This document shows, piece after piece, positions 41,452 to 49,732 of a stretch of 64,000 bases of DNA. Source of the DNA: DATKCJ01 sp035513275 (GTDB lineage: Bacteria > Verrucomicrobiota > Verrucomicrobiia > Opitutales > Opitutaceae); the NCBI GenBank assembly GCA_035513275.1, contig DATKCJ010000300.1:1-64000 (forward strand). The letters are read 5' to 3'. The first letter of the stretch is position 1, and each line of letters starts with the position of its first letter. The translations under genes and the position numbers were made by a program. A model generated the notes under the pieces. That model had not been told where the DNA came from, did no database searches, and was given only the letters and a program-made list of their open reading frames with translations.

Positions 41452-42936
41452 ATGAAGACGCTTTCGCAATCAATGAGAACTCTCGCGCTCCTCGGTTTTG
41501 GATTCGCAGTCCTTTGTCAGGCGGCACCCGCGTTCGCCGACGCCCCGGGCACCGACTCGAGTCAGCCGTCGAGGCCACACCGGATGATCGTCCTGACGGA
41601 CATCGAGAACGAGCCCGACGACACGCAGAGCATGGTCCGACTGCTGCTCTACTCGAACGTCATCGAACTGCAGGGCCTCGTCGCCACGACGTCCACGCAC
41701 CTCAAGTCGACCGTCGCGCCGGAGTCGATCCGCAAGGTCATCGATGCCTACGGCGAGGTTCGCAACAACCTGCTGCTGCACGAGCCGGGGTTCCCCGAGG
41801 CGGGGGCGTTGACCGGATTGGTGAAAGTGGGGCTCCCCGTTTACGGCATGCTCGGCGTCGGCCCAGGCAAGGACTCCGAGGGCTCCGAATGGATTCTGAA
41901 AGTGCTGGAGGACGACGATGACCGCCCTTTGTGGATCTCGATCTGGGGCGGCGCAAACACGCTCGCGCAGGCACTGCACAAACTCAAAGCCACCCGAAGC
42001 GAGGAAGACGTCGGACGGCTGATCGCGAAGCTCCGCGTCTACACGATCTCCGATCAGGACGACTCGGGTATCTGGATGCGGAAAAATTTCCCCGAGCTCT
42101 TCTATATTGTGAGCCCGGGTGGCTACGGCGCCGCGACATGGACCGGGATCAACACCGTCGTCTCCGGTCACGACAACACGTCCATCAGCAACCGCTGGCT
42201 CGCAGAGAACATCCAGCAGGGCCACGGGCCGATGGGCGCGCTTTATCCCGACGTGAGTTATGGCATGGAAGGCGACACTCCGTCCTGGCTCGCACTCATT
42301 CCGAACGGGCTCAGCGTCCCGACACACCCGGAATGGGGCGGCTGGGGCGGACGCTACGAATTGTATGTGCCGGAACTTTCGGCGATGGATCCGAAGGGAT
42401 TCACGGGCGGCGTGCCGATCGAGCCCGAACCGCGCCCGATATGGACGAATGCGATCGACGAATACATCCCGCCTGTGGCCGGCGAGCACGGTCGCGCGAT
42501 GCGCGCGGGCGAGAAGGCGTTCAAGGACTACCGCGCGACGGTGTGGCGCTGGCGCGATGAATTTCAAAACGACTTCGCGGCGCGCATGGACTGGACGATC
42601 CGGCCGTATGCGGAGGCCAACCATCCGCCGGTGCCGGCCCTTCGTCACGCCGACGCGATCACGGCAAAGTCTGGCGAGTATTTCACCCTGGATGCCCGCG
42701 ATTCGTCCGATCCGGACGGCGACAACTTGAGCTTCCTTTGGTTTCACTATCCCGAGGCGGGCACCTACAAAGGTGGACGCATTGAGAGTGGAGGCGCGGA
42801 GAACATGGCGCGCGCTCATGTGGTTGCGCCCACCGTGGAGAAGCCGGAGACGGTCCACATGATTCTCAAGGTCACCGACAAAGGCTCCCCGGCACTGACG
42901 CGATATCGACGCGTGGTTGTGACGGTGATGCCGTGA
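41452..42936 (+). CDS. DUF1593 (nucleoside hydrolase-like) exported protein
   Basis: A 494-residue exported protein. Residues 1-29 form a signal peptide. Residues about 43-320 match the DUF1593 domain, a nucleoside-hydrolase-like fold: HRMIVLTDIENEPDDTQSMVRLLLYSNVIEL, the typical Asp-rich Ca2+-site pattern, with LWISIWGGANTLAQAL later. A beta-sandwich domain near the C-terminus (about 395-494, KSGEYFTLDARDSSDPDGDNLSFLW) is PKD-like. Family members are found in polysaccharide-degrading bacteria next to glycosidases, and act on unknown glycosides. The location before a GH39 gene agrees with this. Confidence 0.85.
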   Translation: MKTLSQSMRTLALLGFGFAVLCQAAPAFADAPGTDSSQPSRPHRMIVLTDIENEPDDTQSMVRLLLYSNVIELQGLVATTSTHLKSTVAPESIRKVIDAYGEVRNNLLLHEPGFPEAGALTGLVKVGLPVYGMLGVGPGKDSEGSEWILKVLEDDDDRPLWISIWGGANTLAQALHKLKATRSEEDVGRLIAKLRVYTISDQDDSGIWMRKNFPELFYIVSPGGYGAATWTGINTVVSGHDNTSISNRWLAENIQQGHGPMGALYPDVSYGMEGDTPSWLALIPNGLSVPTHPEWGGWGGRYELYVPELSAMDPKGFTGGVPIEPEPRPIWTNAIDEYIPPVAGEHGRAMRAGEKAFKDYRATVWRWRDEFQNDFAARMDWTIRPYAEANHPPVPALRHADAITAKSGEYFTLDARDSSDPDGDNLSFLWFHYPEAGTYKGGRIESGGAENMARAHVVAPTVEKPETVHMILKVTDKGSPALTRYRRVVVTVMP

Positions 42937-42960
42937 GTTAAAAGAATCTGAGGGCACTCG

Positions 42961-42996
42961 CGGCGCGCTCCCGCCTTCGCGGGATCGCGCCCTACC
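42961..42996 (-). repeat. Dispersed GGTAGGGCG repeat, inverted copy C
   Basis: Read on the minus strand: GGTAGGGCGCGATCCCGCGA, then GGCGGGAGCGCGCCG. It contains a hairpin (CCCGC-CTTC-GCGGG). Related to 5159-5190 and 8695-8723, and lies between converging genes. Confidence 0.5.
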
Positions 42997-43129
42997 TCGT
43001 TGCTCTCAGGGGATCCTCACCCACCTGTGCGACCCCGTCTCCTGTTCGATCCGAAGCAATTCGGGCCGAATCGTGGAATTCGTGTCTCATCTTATGCCTC
43101 GTGTGGCCAACGCTGCAACTTGCGCGGAA

Positions 43130-44842
43130 TTACTTCACCGGAATCTCGATGAGCGCGACGGATTGGCGGAGGAGCTTCAGTTCAAACTCGGCCGATGCCT
43201 TCGACACTGCGGAGGACGCGAGCGCGGCGGCCTTGAGTGTCGCGGCTTCGTGGAGCATCGCGATCTGCCCGGGCTGCGGCTCCTGCGGTTCGCCGAGGCT
43301 GCGCCACACGGTGTAGGCGTTGGCGTTGTGTTCGTCGACAAGTGTAATCGTGGCTGCTGCGGGATCGTGATTTGCGGCGAGGCCGTTGATACGGAGCTTG
43401 ACCGGCGTCGCCTCCTCGAAGCCGTCGGCGACGTCGTGATAATTCCATAGCAGAATCCGCAGCGCGCCATCGCCGGTCCGTGTCGCGACCACGCCGACGT
43501 CGGGCTCGCCGCGCACACTGTCGGCGATGATCTCGCTGGTTGGGATCATTCCGGTGGAGGTCGACTCGACGCGCATCGGGCCGAGCCGCGCGAGGAGCTT
43601 GAATGCGTTGAACACGGGCAGTGCGACCTCGTTGGTCGTGAGCGCGCGCAGGCCGTTGAACCACGGCTGGTCGTGAAACGTGAACGCCCACGAGACCGCG
43701 CCCTGCAGGTTGCCGCCGTGGCTGGCGACGAGATCCTGTTTGCGCAGGAACGAGGCGGCGGTGTAGGACGCGAACTGCGAGGTGCGGCGGTAGTCGCGCT
43801 GCGGATCGAGCGTGGCCGGGCAGCCCGCGCAGCCCTCTGGATCGGACTCGCCGAGATAGACCGGCAGATGCGCATACTCGGGGAAACGCGCGATGATCGC
43901 GCTGTAGAGATCGATCGTCGCGAGGTGATTGCGCAGATCCATTTCGACGCGCTGCTTCACGTCGAGGCGCGTGAGTCCCTTCGCGTGGTAGGCGATGAAG
44001 TCGAGCGGTGCGCCGGTTTCGCCGGTCACTGCGTTCTTACCGGAGCGGCAGTGTTCGAGGAATTTCTCGAGGAAAACATCGCCCTGTTTCCACTTGGGAT
44101 CCGTCGTGTGAGGCGCGCCGACGCGGGCCTCGGGCACTACAGTTTTCACCGCGGCGGCGAAGTGATCGTAGAGCCGGCAGTAATCCTCGACCGTGCCCTT
44201 GAAGTAGGGCGACTCGGGCTCGTTCCACAGTTCCCACAGCCATGAGGCGACGGCATCGCGGCCGTAGCGATCGACGCAGTGGCGCACCCACGCCTCGATG
44301 AACGCCTGATACTTCGCGTGATCCTTCGGCGGATGGTAGGCGCCGCCGGAAAGAATGTCGTTCGAAGGCAGGCCGCGCTTCGTGAGCGTCGGTGTGTAAG
44401 GTTCGGGCTCGGCCGAGAGCGCTTGCGGCATGAAGCTCACCTCGACGAATGGCTCGATGCCCGGGCGTGTGAACTCGTCGAACAGCGCGTCGATAGTGGT
44501 CCAGTCGTAGACGGGATTCCCGTCGGCATCCTCGGTGTAGACATTCGTGCTCGACCATTTCAGCGCGAGAGTGCCGTCGCCACTCGTGTGGAGGTGATGC
44601 ACGCGGATGCGGATCGGCTCGGTGTCGCTGAGTTTGTTTAACTCGGCGAGCAGGTGCTTGCCCTCGGGCGTGAGTGTTGTGAGAGCTTCATCGTAGCCGA
44701 AGTAGTTCCAAATCGGGCGAAGCTCGGTGGTCGGCCGGTCGGCGTTGACGGAGATGTCGACGGGCCGATCTGCGCTGACCGAGGTGGCTGTGAGAGTGGC
44801 CAGGCAAAGGGCGAGGGCGGCGGGCTTGAGCGGAGTGTTCAT
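43130..44842 (-). CDS. GH39 family glycosidase, exported
   Basis: A 570-residue enzyme with a signal peptide (MNTPLKPAALALCLATLTAT SVSA). The catalytic part is a GH39-type TIM barrel: acid/base Glu208 in WELWNEPE and nucleophile Glu332 in PVYLGESDPEG, with 'WWTTIDALFDEFTRPGIEPFVEVSFMP' typical of beta-xylosidases. The C-terminal 160 residues are a beta-sandwich. GH39 enzymes are mainly beta-xylosidases or alpha-iduronidases. It may cleave xylose from xylan side chains; the sugar cannot be fixed from sequence alone. It is divergent from the ABC permease gene. Confidence 0.87.
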   Translation of the reverse strand: MNTPLKPAALALCLATLTATSVSADRPVDISVNADRPTTELRPIWNYFGYDEALTTLTPEGKHLLAELNKLSDTEPIRIRVHHLHTSGDGTLALKWSSTNVYTEDADGNPVYDWTTIDALFDEFTRPGIEPFVEVSFMPQALSAEPEPYTPTLTKRGLPSNDILSGGAYHPPKDHAKYQAFIEAWVRHCVDRYGRDAVASWLWELWNEPESPYFKGTVEDYCRLYDHFAAAVKTVVPEARVGAPHTTDPKWKQGDVFLEKFLEHCRSGKNAVTGETGAPLDFIAYHAKGLTRLDVKQRVEMDLRNHLATIDLYSAIIARFPEYAHLPVYLGESDPEGCAGCPATLDPQRDYRRTSQFASYTAASFLRKQDLVASHGGNLQGAVSWAFTFHDQPWFNGLRALTTNEVALPVFNAFKLLARLGPMRVESTSTGMIPTSEIIADSVRGEPDVGVVATRTGDGALRILLWNYHDVADGFEEATPVKLRINGLAANHDPAAATITLVDEHNANAYTVWRSLGEPQEPQPGQIAMLHEAATLKAAALASSAVSKASAEFELKLLRQSVALIEIPVK

Positions 44843-45172
44843 GGGGGAGGGGCAGTTGCGGAGCTGGAAACTGGAGACGGGTGCGGAGGCAGAGGGGGAG
44901 GTTGCCACGAAGAGGCACAAGAATCCACGAAAAGGATCTGATTGGTCACTCCCATTTTGGTGTCTCTTCGTGCCTTTTCGTGGCCATTTTTTCCGGTTCC
45001 GAGTTCTGGATGTTTCTTAGCCGCCGCTGTGACACCTCGACCACCTTGGGTTCGCGATTCGCCTGGCTCCGTTGGCTTTTTGTGGCGAGGGAACTTTATA
45101 GGATCGCGGTAATGGCGTTGATCGGCTTCATCGCGCGAGCCAGCAAACCCTCAGCGTCCGCGTCTCATTGCC
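44843..45172. other. Gene-free divergent promoter region
   Basis: Separates the GH39 gene (minus) from the ABC permease (plus). It contains the inverted repeat at 44904-44984 and no supported coding frame. Confidence 0.6.
44904..44984. repeat. Long imperfect inverted repeat
   Basis: GCCACGAAGAGGCAC (44904-44918) pairs with GTGCCTTTTCGTGGC (44969-44983), 14 of 15. The arms contain the GCCACGAAGAG family word also seen as GCCGCAAAGAGACACAAAGA at 9452-9471. It lies in the 330-base gap between divergent GH39 and ABC permease genes and ends in T6 on the plus strand. Confidence 0.6.
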
Positions 45173-47566
45173 ATGATTCACGATATCCGCCTCGCGTTCC
45201 GGCAGCTCGGAAAATCGCCGGTCTTCACGATCGTCACGCTCCTCACGCTCGCGCTTGGGATCGGTGCAAACACCACGATCTTCTCGATGGTAAACAGCGT
45301 GATTCTGCGACCGCTTCCATTCGACGGCGCCGAGCGCCTCGTGAAGGTGGGCTCGCGCGATCATGAGGGCTTCTGGGGCCTCGTTACCGGATCGATCGCG
45401 GATAAACTCTTCGAGGAGGCGAAGTCGTTTGAGAACCTGAGCCTGGTTCGGAATCTGCCCAACCTGAGCCTGATGCAGGACGGCTTCGCGCAGAAAGTCG
45501 AAGGTCTCGAGGTGTCGTCGGGATTTCTCGCGGTCTTCGGCGTGAAGCCGATCCTCGGCCGCGACTTCACCGCGGCAGAGGGCGAGTCAGGCGGGAACAA
45601 CAACGTCGTCATCCTCGCCCACAGGTTCTGGCTGGAGCAGTTCGGAGGTTCGCGCGACGTGCTGGGCCAGACGATGATTCTCAACGGCACGCCGCACGAG
45701 ATCGTCGGCGTGCTCGGGCCCGATGCGTTGCTGCAGGACAAGGCGACGCTCCTCACGCCTCGCCCGATACGCATCCCCGGCGAGGATTGGCGTTTGAACC
45801 CGCAGTCGACTTGGGCGCCCCTCACGGGACGTCTCAAGCCGGGCGTGACACTCGCGCAGGCCGAGGCCGAACTGAAGCTGTTGTCGGCGCAAGTGATCGC
45901 GGAACTGCCGGCCGATGCGGTTCGCGACCCTGCTGCGGTGGAGCCACTGCAGGATTGGATGACCGGAAGCCAGACCCGCGTGGTCTACATGCTCCTCGGC
46001 GGCGTCGTGCTGGTGCTGCTGATCGCCTGCGCGAATGTCGCCAACCTCCTGCTCGCGCGCGCCACGACCCGCACCAAGGAAATGGCGGTGCGGGCGGCGC
46101 TCGGCGCGAACGCGAACCGCCTCATGCGCCAGATCCTCACCGAGAGTCTCGTGCTTGCGCTGCTGGGCGGCGCGCTTGGGGTTGGTCTGTCGTTCCTGGG
46201 CGTCCGCCTCCTGAACCACACGATGCCTGTCTCGCTTCCGCTGTTGATGCGGCCCGCGCTCGACACGACGGTCCTGCTCTTCTCGGTCCTCGTCGCTTGC
46301 GGCACGGGCGTGCTCGTGGGCATCGTGCCGGCGTGGCGCGCACGCGGGGTCGACGTGAATCGCGACCTCAAGGACGCGGGCCGCGGCTCGACCTCCGGCG
46401 GCCGCTCACGCACGCAGTCGCTGCTCGTCATCGGCGAGGTGGCCATGACCGTGATACTGCTGGTCGGCGCTGGCCTGTTGCTGCGGAGTTTCGACAACAC
46501 GATGAAGGTCGATCCCGGCTTCCGACCCGACGGGGTGATTGCCGCCGAGCTTTCCCTCGCGGTGGGCAGTTTCCCAGGCCTCCCCGCCGTGCTCGCCTAC
46601 TACCGCGAGGTTCGCCGCGAACTCGCCGCGCTCCCCGGCGTCGACCATGTCGCGACGGTAAACACCGTGCCGTTCAGCGGCAATAGCTGGGGAACGCAGG
46701 TCTGGGCCACGGACAACCCCGATCGAAAGGCGTTTCAATGGGCCGGCAACGACCTGGTCGGCGGCGAATATTTTACCACCATGGGCATCCGCCTGTTGCG
46801 CGGACGCGTCTTCACCGAGGACGACGACCAGCCCGACGCTCCGCCTCGTGCGATCCTGGGAGAAGGCTTGATGAAGTTGTTGTTCCCCGAGGGCGAGGCA
46901 GTCGGCAAACGAGTCGACTATTCCGGCAGGACCTGGGAGGTGGTCGGCGTGGTCAGCGACGTGCGCTACCGCCGGCTGAACGAAGTCATCTGGCCGCGCA
47001 TCTACACGTCGCAGGCGTTCAACGCATGGACCAGCAGCGTCGTCGTGCACACGCAAGGCTCGCCGGAGTCGATCATCGCGCCGATGCGCGAGACGCTGCG
47101 CCGGATCAACCCGGATCAGGCGGTCTCGAACGTGCGCCTCGTGTCGATGGACATGGATCGCTCGCTCAGCCCGCAGCGCATGACACTGAATCTCGTGACG
47201 GTTTTTGCCGCGTCGGCAATTGCGCTCGCATGCCTCGGCATCTACGGCGTGATGGCCTACACGATCGAGCAGCGCAAACGTGAGCTCTGCATCCGGATGG
47301 CGCTTGGTGCGATCGGTGGCGATATTCGCAGCCTCGTCATGCGCGACGGCATGCGCCTCGGCGCCGTGGGACTCGCGATCGGACTCATCGGCGGATTCAT
47401 CGGCGCGCGCTTGATGGCGAGCCTGCTGTTCGAGGTCACGCCATTCGATCCAGCCGTCTTCGGCGCCACGTGCATCGTGCTGGCGATCCTGATCTGGGTT
47501 TCGCTCCTCATCCCCGCGTGGCGCGCGACGCGCAACAATCCGAATCACGCGCTGAGGTCGGAGTGA
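45173..47566 (+). CDS. ABC transporter permease of the orphan duplicated (ADOP) type
   Basis: A 797-residue MacB/FtsX-type permease. The start DIRLAFRQLGKSPVFTIVTLLTLALGIGANTTIFS is diagnostic. It has one N-terminal membrane helix, a MacB periplasmic core (about 50-250), a FtsX domain of three or four helices (about 265-400), then a second N-terminal helix, core and FtsX domain (about 420-797), the two halves being a duplicated FtsX. 'LGIYGVMAYTIEQRKRELCIRMALGA' marks the second FtsX. No ATPase gene is next to it, as is usual for these orphan permeases, which are abundant in Acidobacteria and Verrucomicrobiota. The substrate is unknown. Confidence 0.9.
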   Translation: MIHDIRLAFRQLGKSPVFTIVTLLTLALGIGANTTIFSMVNSVILRPLPFDGAERLVKVGSRDHEGFWGLVTGSIADKLFEEAKSFENLSLVRNLPNLSLMQDGFAQKVEGLEVSSGFLAVFGVKPILGRDFTAAEGESGGNNNVVILAHRFWLEQFGGSRDVLGQTMILNGTPHEIVGVLGPDALLQDKATLLTPRPIRIPGEDWRLNPQSTWAPLTGRLKPGVTLAQAEAELKLLSAQVIAELPADAVRDPAAVEPLQDWMTGSQTRVVYMLLGGVVLVLLIACANVANLLLARATTRTKEMAVRAALGANANRLMRQILTESLVLALLGGALGVGLSFLGVRLLNHTMPVSLPLLMRPALDTTVLLFSVLVACGTGVLVGIVPAWRARGVDVNRDLKDAGRGSTSGGRSRTQSLLVIGEVAMTVILLVGAGLLLRSFDNTMKVDPGFRPDGVIAAELSLAVGSFPGLPAVLAYYREVRRELAALPGVDHVATVNTVPFSGNSWGTQVWATDNPDRKAFQWAGNDLVGGEYFTTMGIRLLRGRVFTEDDDQPDAPPRAILGEGLMKLLFPEGEAVGKRVDYSGRTWEVVGVVSDVRYRRLNEVIWPRIYTSQAFNAWTSSVVVHTQGSPESIIAPMRETLRRINPDQAVSNVRLVSMDMDRSLSPQRMTLNLVTVFAASAIALACLGIYGVMAYTIEQRKRELCIRMALGAIGGDIRSLVMRDGMRLGAVGLAIGLIGGFIGARLMASLLFEVTPFDPAVFGATCIVLAILIWVSLLIPAWRATRNNPNHALRSE

Positions 47567-47601
47567 TCCGGGAAGTGAGAGTGAGAGTGGCTGACAACTG
47601 G

Positions 47602-47640
47602 AGACCGGAGACAGGAGACAGGCGACAGGAGACAGGTGAC
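47602..47640 (+). repeat. GACAGG-rich dispersed repeat, copy
   Basis: GAGACCGGAGACAGGAGACA, then GGCGACAGGAGACAGGTGAC, a run of near-tandem GACAGG words 35 bases after the permease stop. Related to 18521-18630 and 48748-48828. Confidence 0.6.
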
Positions 47641-47803
47641 GCCGAGATGGTTGGAACAGAAGGTAACGAAGGAAACGAAGAGGGAGACCAAGCGAGACAC
47701 GTTTTACGCTGAACGGCATTGGAGCCAGTTCGTGGAATTCCCTCCGGGCCTGAGCGGAGTCGAATGGCGTGTCTCTCCTTTCTGAAGAGATCGAGCTTCG
47801 ACG

Positions 47804-48286
47804 TTACGGTTCGATGAGCCGCGCGATGCGGTATTCGAACGCGAAATCCTCCGGCCCGCCGATCTTCACTTTTTTGAAGTCCGGATGCGAAGGGATGAGC
47901 AGGTAGTTCGTCTCCTCGGGGATGAGCACGCTCGGAACCGCGAGGATCGCCGACACGGCATCACGTGCCCAAGCGTCGCCGATCGCTTGGGTTGCAGGGG
48001 AGGGTGGGGCCGCGCGCCAGTTCGCGGGGAGCTCCGCCGGCTTCACGCGATGCACGAGCGCATCGCTGAAGGTGACCTTGAACCGCACGAGCTGCATGTC
48101 CGCGGGCAGCGGCTTTGGAAGGTGGACATACTTCTCGAGCGCAGCCATCGCGAGGTTTGCGCTGAGATACACGACGCGGACACCGGCGGAATTCCAGCGG
48201 CCACCTTCGAGCGCCGCTCCTTCGCCCTTGAACGAAGTGCGAGCCCGCTTCGCCTTGTCGACGCGCCAGGCGGTGAGTTCAGGCAT
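47804..48286 (-). CDS. RES-domain toxin
   Basis: A 160-residue RES-family toxin: AWRVDKAKRARTSFKGEGAALEGGRWNSAGVRVVYLS near the start carries the conserved Arg, Gly-x-x-Gly-Gly-Arg-Trp and Tyr of the RES motif (Arg/Tyr/Glu/Ser). Then follow ALEKYVHLPKPLPADM (Glu), LVRFKV, 'GDAWARDAVSAILAVPSVLIPEETNYLL' (with the Ser) and FEYRIARL. RES toxins degrade NAD+. The antitoxin gene lies directly upstream with an 8-base overlap (48279-48286), the usual order for RES-Xre pairs. Confidence 0.93.
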   Translation of the reverse strand: MPELTAWRVDKAKRARTSFKGEGAALEGGRWNSAGVRVVYLSANLAMAALEKYVHLPKPLPADMQLVRFKVTFSDALVHRVKPAELPANWRAAPPSPATQAIGDAWARDAVSAILAVPSVLIPEETNYLLIPSHPDFKKVKIGGPEDFAFEYRIARLIEP

Positions 48287-48701
48287 AAACGCCGTGGTCG
48301 ATCCGGGTCAGCAGCTTTTCGACCTCGCGATAGCCGGGGGTGGTGCGCGCGATTTCGAGCGGGACAGCATCGCCGAGGCCCGGCTGCGGACTGCCGAGCC
48401 ATCGCCGGGCTGCAGCCTCGTCCCCATCGAACGTCTCGACAGCCTTCGAAGTGAGGCTCGCGTAGCGCGCAAGCGCGTCGGACTCCTGTGTCGAGAGCCG
48501 CGAGCCCGCCGCCTTCTTCCGCCGGTGAAAAGTGCTGCGGCTCACTCCGATTCGCCGCGCGAGTTCCTCCGCTGCGAGACCGGCTTGCTCAGCGACCGTG
48601 ACGATGATCCGGAAGGGAAGCCCACCCACGATGTCCTTGTGTATCTCGTAGGCGGCGGCGCCTTCCCCGACGTGTTTCAAGAATCCAGTGGGCTTGCTCA
48701 T
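48279..48701 (-). CDS. Xre/MbcA/ParS-type antitoxin of the RES module
   Basis: A 140-residue antitoxin. Residues about 34-65 carry the helix-turn-helix (AEELARRIGVSRSTFHRRKKAAGSRLSTQE), followed by SDALARYASLTSKAVETFDGDEAAARRWLGSPQPGLGDAVPLEIARTTPG, the toxin-binding Xre/MbcA/ParS (DUF2384) domain. It is the first gene of the RES pair. ATG 48701 was chosen: upstream of it the frame runs into the promoter region. The inverted repeat 48703-48721 lies directly before this ATG, so the protein probably represses its own operon. Confidence 0.92.
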   Translation of the reverse strand: MSKPTGFLKHVGEGAAAYEIHKDIVGGLPFRIIVTVAEQAGLAAEELARRIGVSRSTFHRRKKAAGSRLSTQESDALARYASLTSKAVETFDGDEAAARRWLGSPQPGLGDAVPLEIARTTPGYREVEKLLTRIDHGVYA

Positions 48702-48702
48702 T

Positions 48703-48737
48703 TGAGACACGGTATGTCTCACGTGGGAATCTGTCAA
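48703..48737 (-). promoter_or_regulatory. Promoter and operator of the RES-Xre module
   Basis: On the minus strand TTGACA (48732-48737), a 17-base spacer and TACCGT (48709-48714) precede ATG 48701 by 7 bases. A perfect inverted repeat TGAGACA-N5-TGTCTCA (48703-48721) overlaps the -10 and reaches within one base of the start codon. With this spacing the transcript would be leaderless or nearly so. Confidence 0.6.
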
Positions 48738-48747
48738 GGGGCGGCGG

Positions 48748-48828
48748 GGGACAGGAGACTTGGGACCCGCCGTCGCTCCTTTGGAGCTATGGCGCGGCAA
48801 GCAGGGGACAGGAGACGGAATTCAGCTG
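48748..48828 (+). repeat. GACAGG-rich composite repeat, copy
   Basis: GGGGACAGGAGAC, then a GCTCC-TTTGGAGC palindrome and GCGCGGCAAGCAGGGGACAGG. Same organisation as 18521-18630, upstream of the RES-Xre promoter. Confidence 0.6.
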
Positions 48829-48948
48829 AGGGACATCCCGCTGAGTGGGAGAACAAATGCCAGACGCCGATCCCTTCATTCAAGTCCTCGGCTTTGATTG
48901 AAGGTAGGAGCCTGCTTGCAGGCGATGGCTTGATGGGACGCGCGCAGT

Positions 48949-49686
48949 CTACAATTTCGCATCGGTCTCGCCACTCAGCAACGCCGCCAGGCCCGTGGCG
49001 AATGCAACGGGCACGACATCGTAGTGATCGAAGCCTGGAAAAATGCGCGACGTGATTTCGAGCCCGGCGAACGGCTGCGCCGCGAGTTGCTTCTCGAGCT
49101 GGCGCAGATCGCCTGTCATCGACACGGTGTCCTTTTCGCCGACGCTCAAGAAAAGTTTTCCCGGCAGGCGCGATTGCCGCGCGCGGAGTTCGGCGGCTTG
49201 TTTGAGAATCGCGCGGTCTGCCCACCAGATCGACGGAGCGCTCGCGAGGAAGTGCGTGAAGAACGGCTCTGCCTGAAACAGCGCGTGCAGTACGAGGAGC
49301 GAACCGATCGAGTGGCCGGCGATGCCACGCACGCGGGGATCGACGGGATAGCGCCGCACAAGCTCGGGCCAGAGCGTGTCGGACAGAAATCGCAGAAACG
49401 CATCGCCGCCGCCGCTGGTGGGTTCGTCGCCGTGCGCGACGGGCGTGTAGTCGCGCCCGCGCCGGTTGTGCGGATCGCCGAAGCCCGCGCCATAGCCGAC
49501 ACCAACGAGCAGCATGTTGTCGGCGACCTGGTTCACCGGCCCCAGATCCACCCGGCCGCTGGCGAACATGTCGCCATCCATCACTAGAAACGTTCGCCAT
49601 GGCCCCGGCGCAGACGGCTCGCTCGCGAACAACGAATAACCGGTGCCAGTCTCGGAGGAGTGGAGCTTGAACGCAGGCTGAGCCAT
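48949..49686 (-). CDS. Alpha/beta-hydrolase esterase (IroE/Fes-like)
   Basis: A 245-residue cytosolic alpha/beta-hydrolase of the putative-esterase (enterochelin esterase/IroE-like) type. The nucleophile elbow is GHSIGS (Ser in the GxSxG position) with LVLHALFQ following; the Asp is in GEKDT, and the His is in FPGFDHYDV. The oxyanion strand is FLVMDGDMFAS, followed by LLVGVGYG. These enzymes hydrolyse siderophore or acyl esters; relatives also act on carbohydrate esters. The substrate is unknown. I used ATG 49686; the frame upstream overlaps the sulfatase gene and codes for low-complexity text. Confidence 0.82.
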   Translation of the reverse strand: MAQPAFKLHSSETGTGYSLFASEPSAPGPWRTFLVMDGDMFASGRVDLGPVNQVADNMLLVGVGYGAGFGDPHNRRGRDYTPVAHGDEPTSGGGDAFLRFLSDTLWPELVRRYPVDPRVRGIAGHSIGSLLVLHALFQAEPFFTHFLASAPSIWWADRAILKQAAELRARQSRLPGKLFLSVGEKDTVSMTGDLRQLEKQLAAQPFAGLEITSRIFPGFDHYDVVPVAFATGLAALLSGETDAKL

Positions 49687-49732
49687 GCGCGATAGCCTAC
49701 CGCTCAACCCTTTTCCGTCGAGCGGGGTCGGT

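Noticed and set aside
41470..42957. 495-codon frame on the minus strand
   Set aside because: Antisense to the DUF1593 gene; the plus-strand protein has a signal peptide and family motifs.
46406..47719. 437-codon frame opposite the ABC permease
   Set aside because: Shadow of the permease; no protein-like composition.
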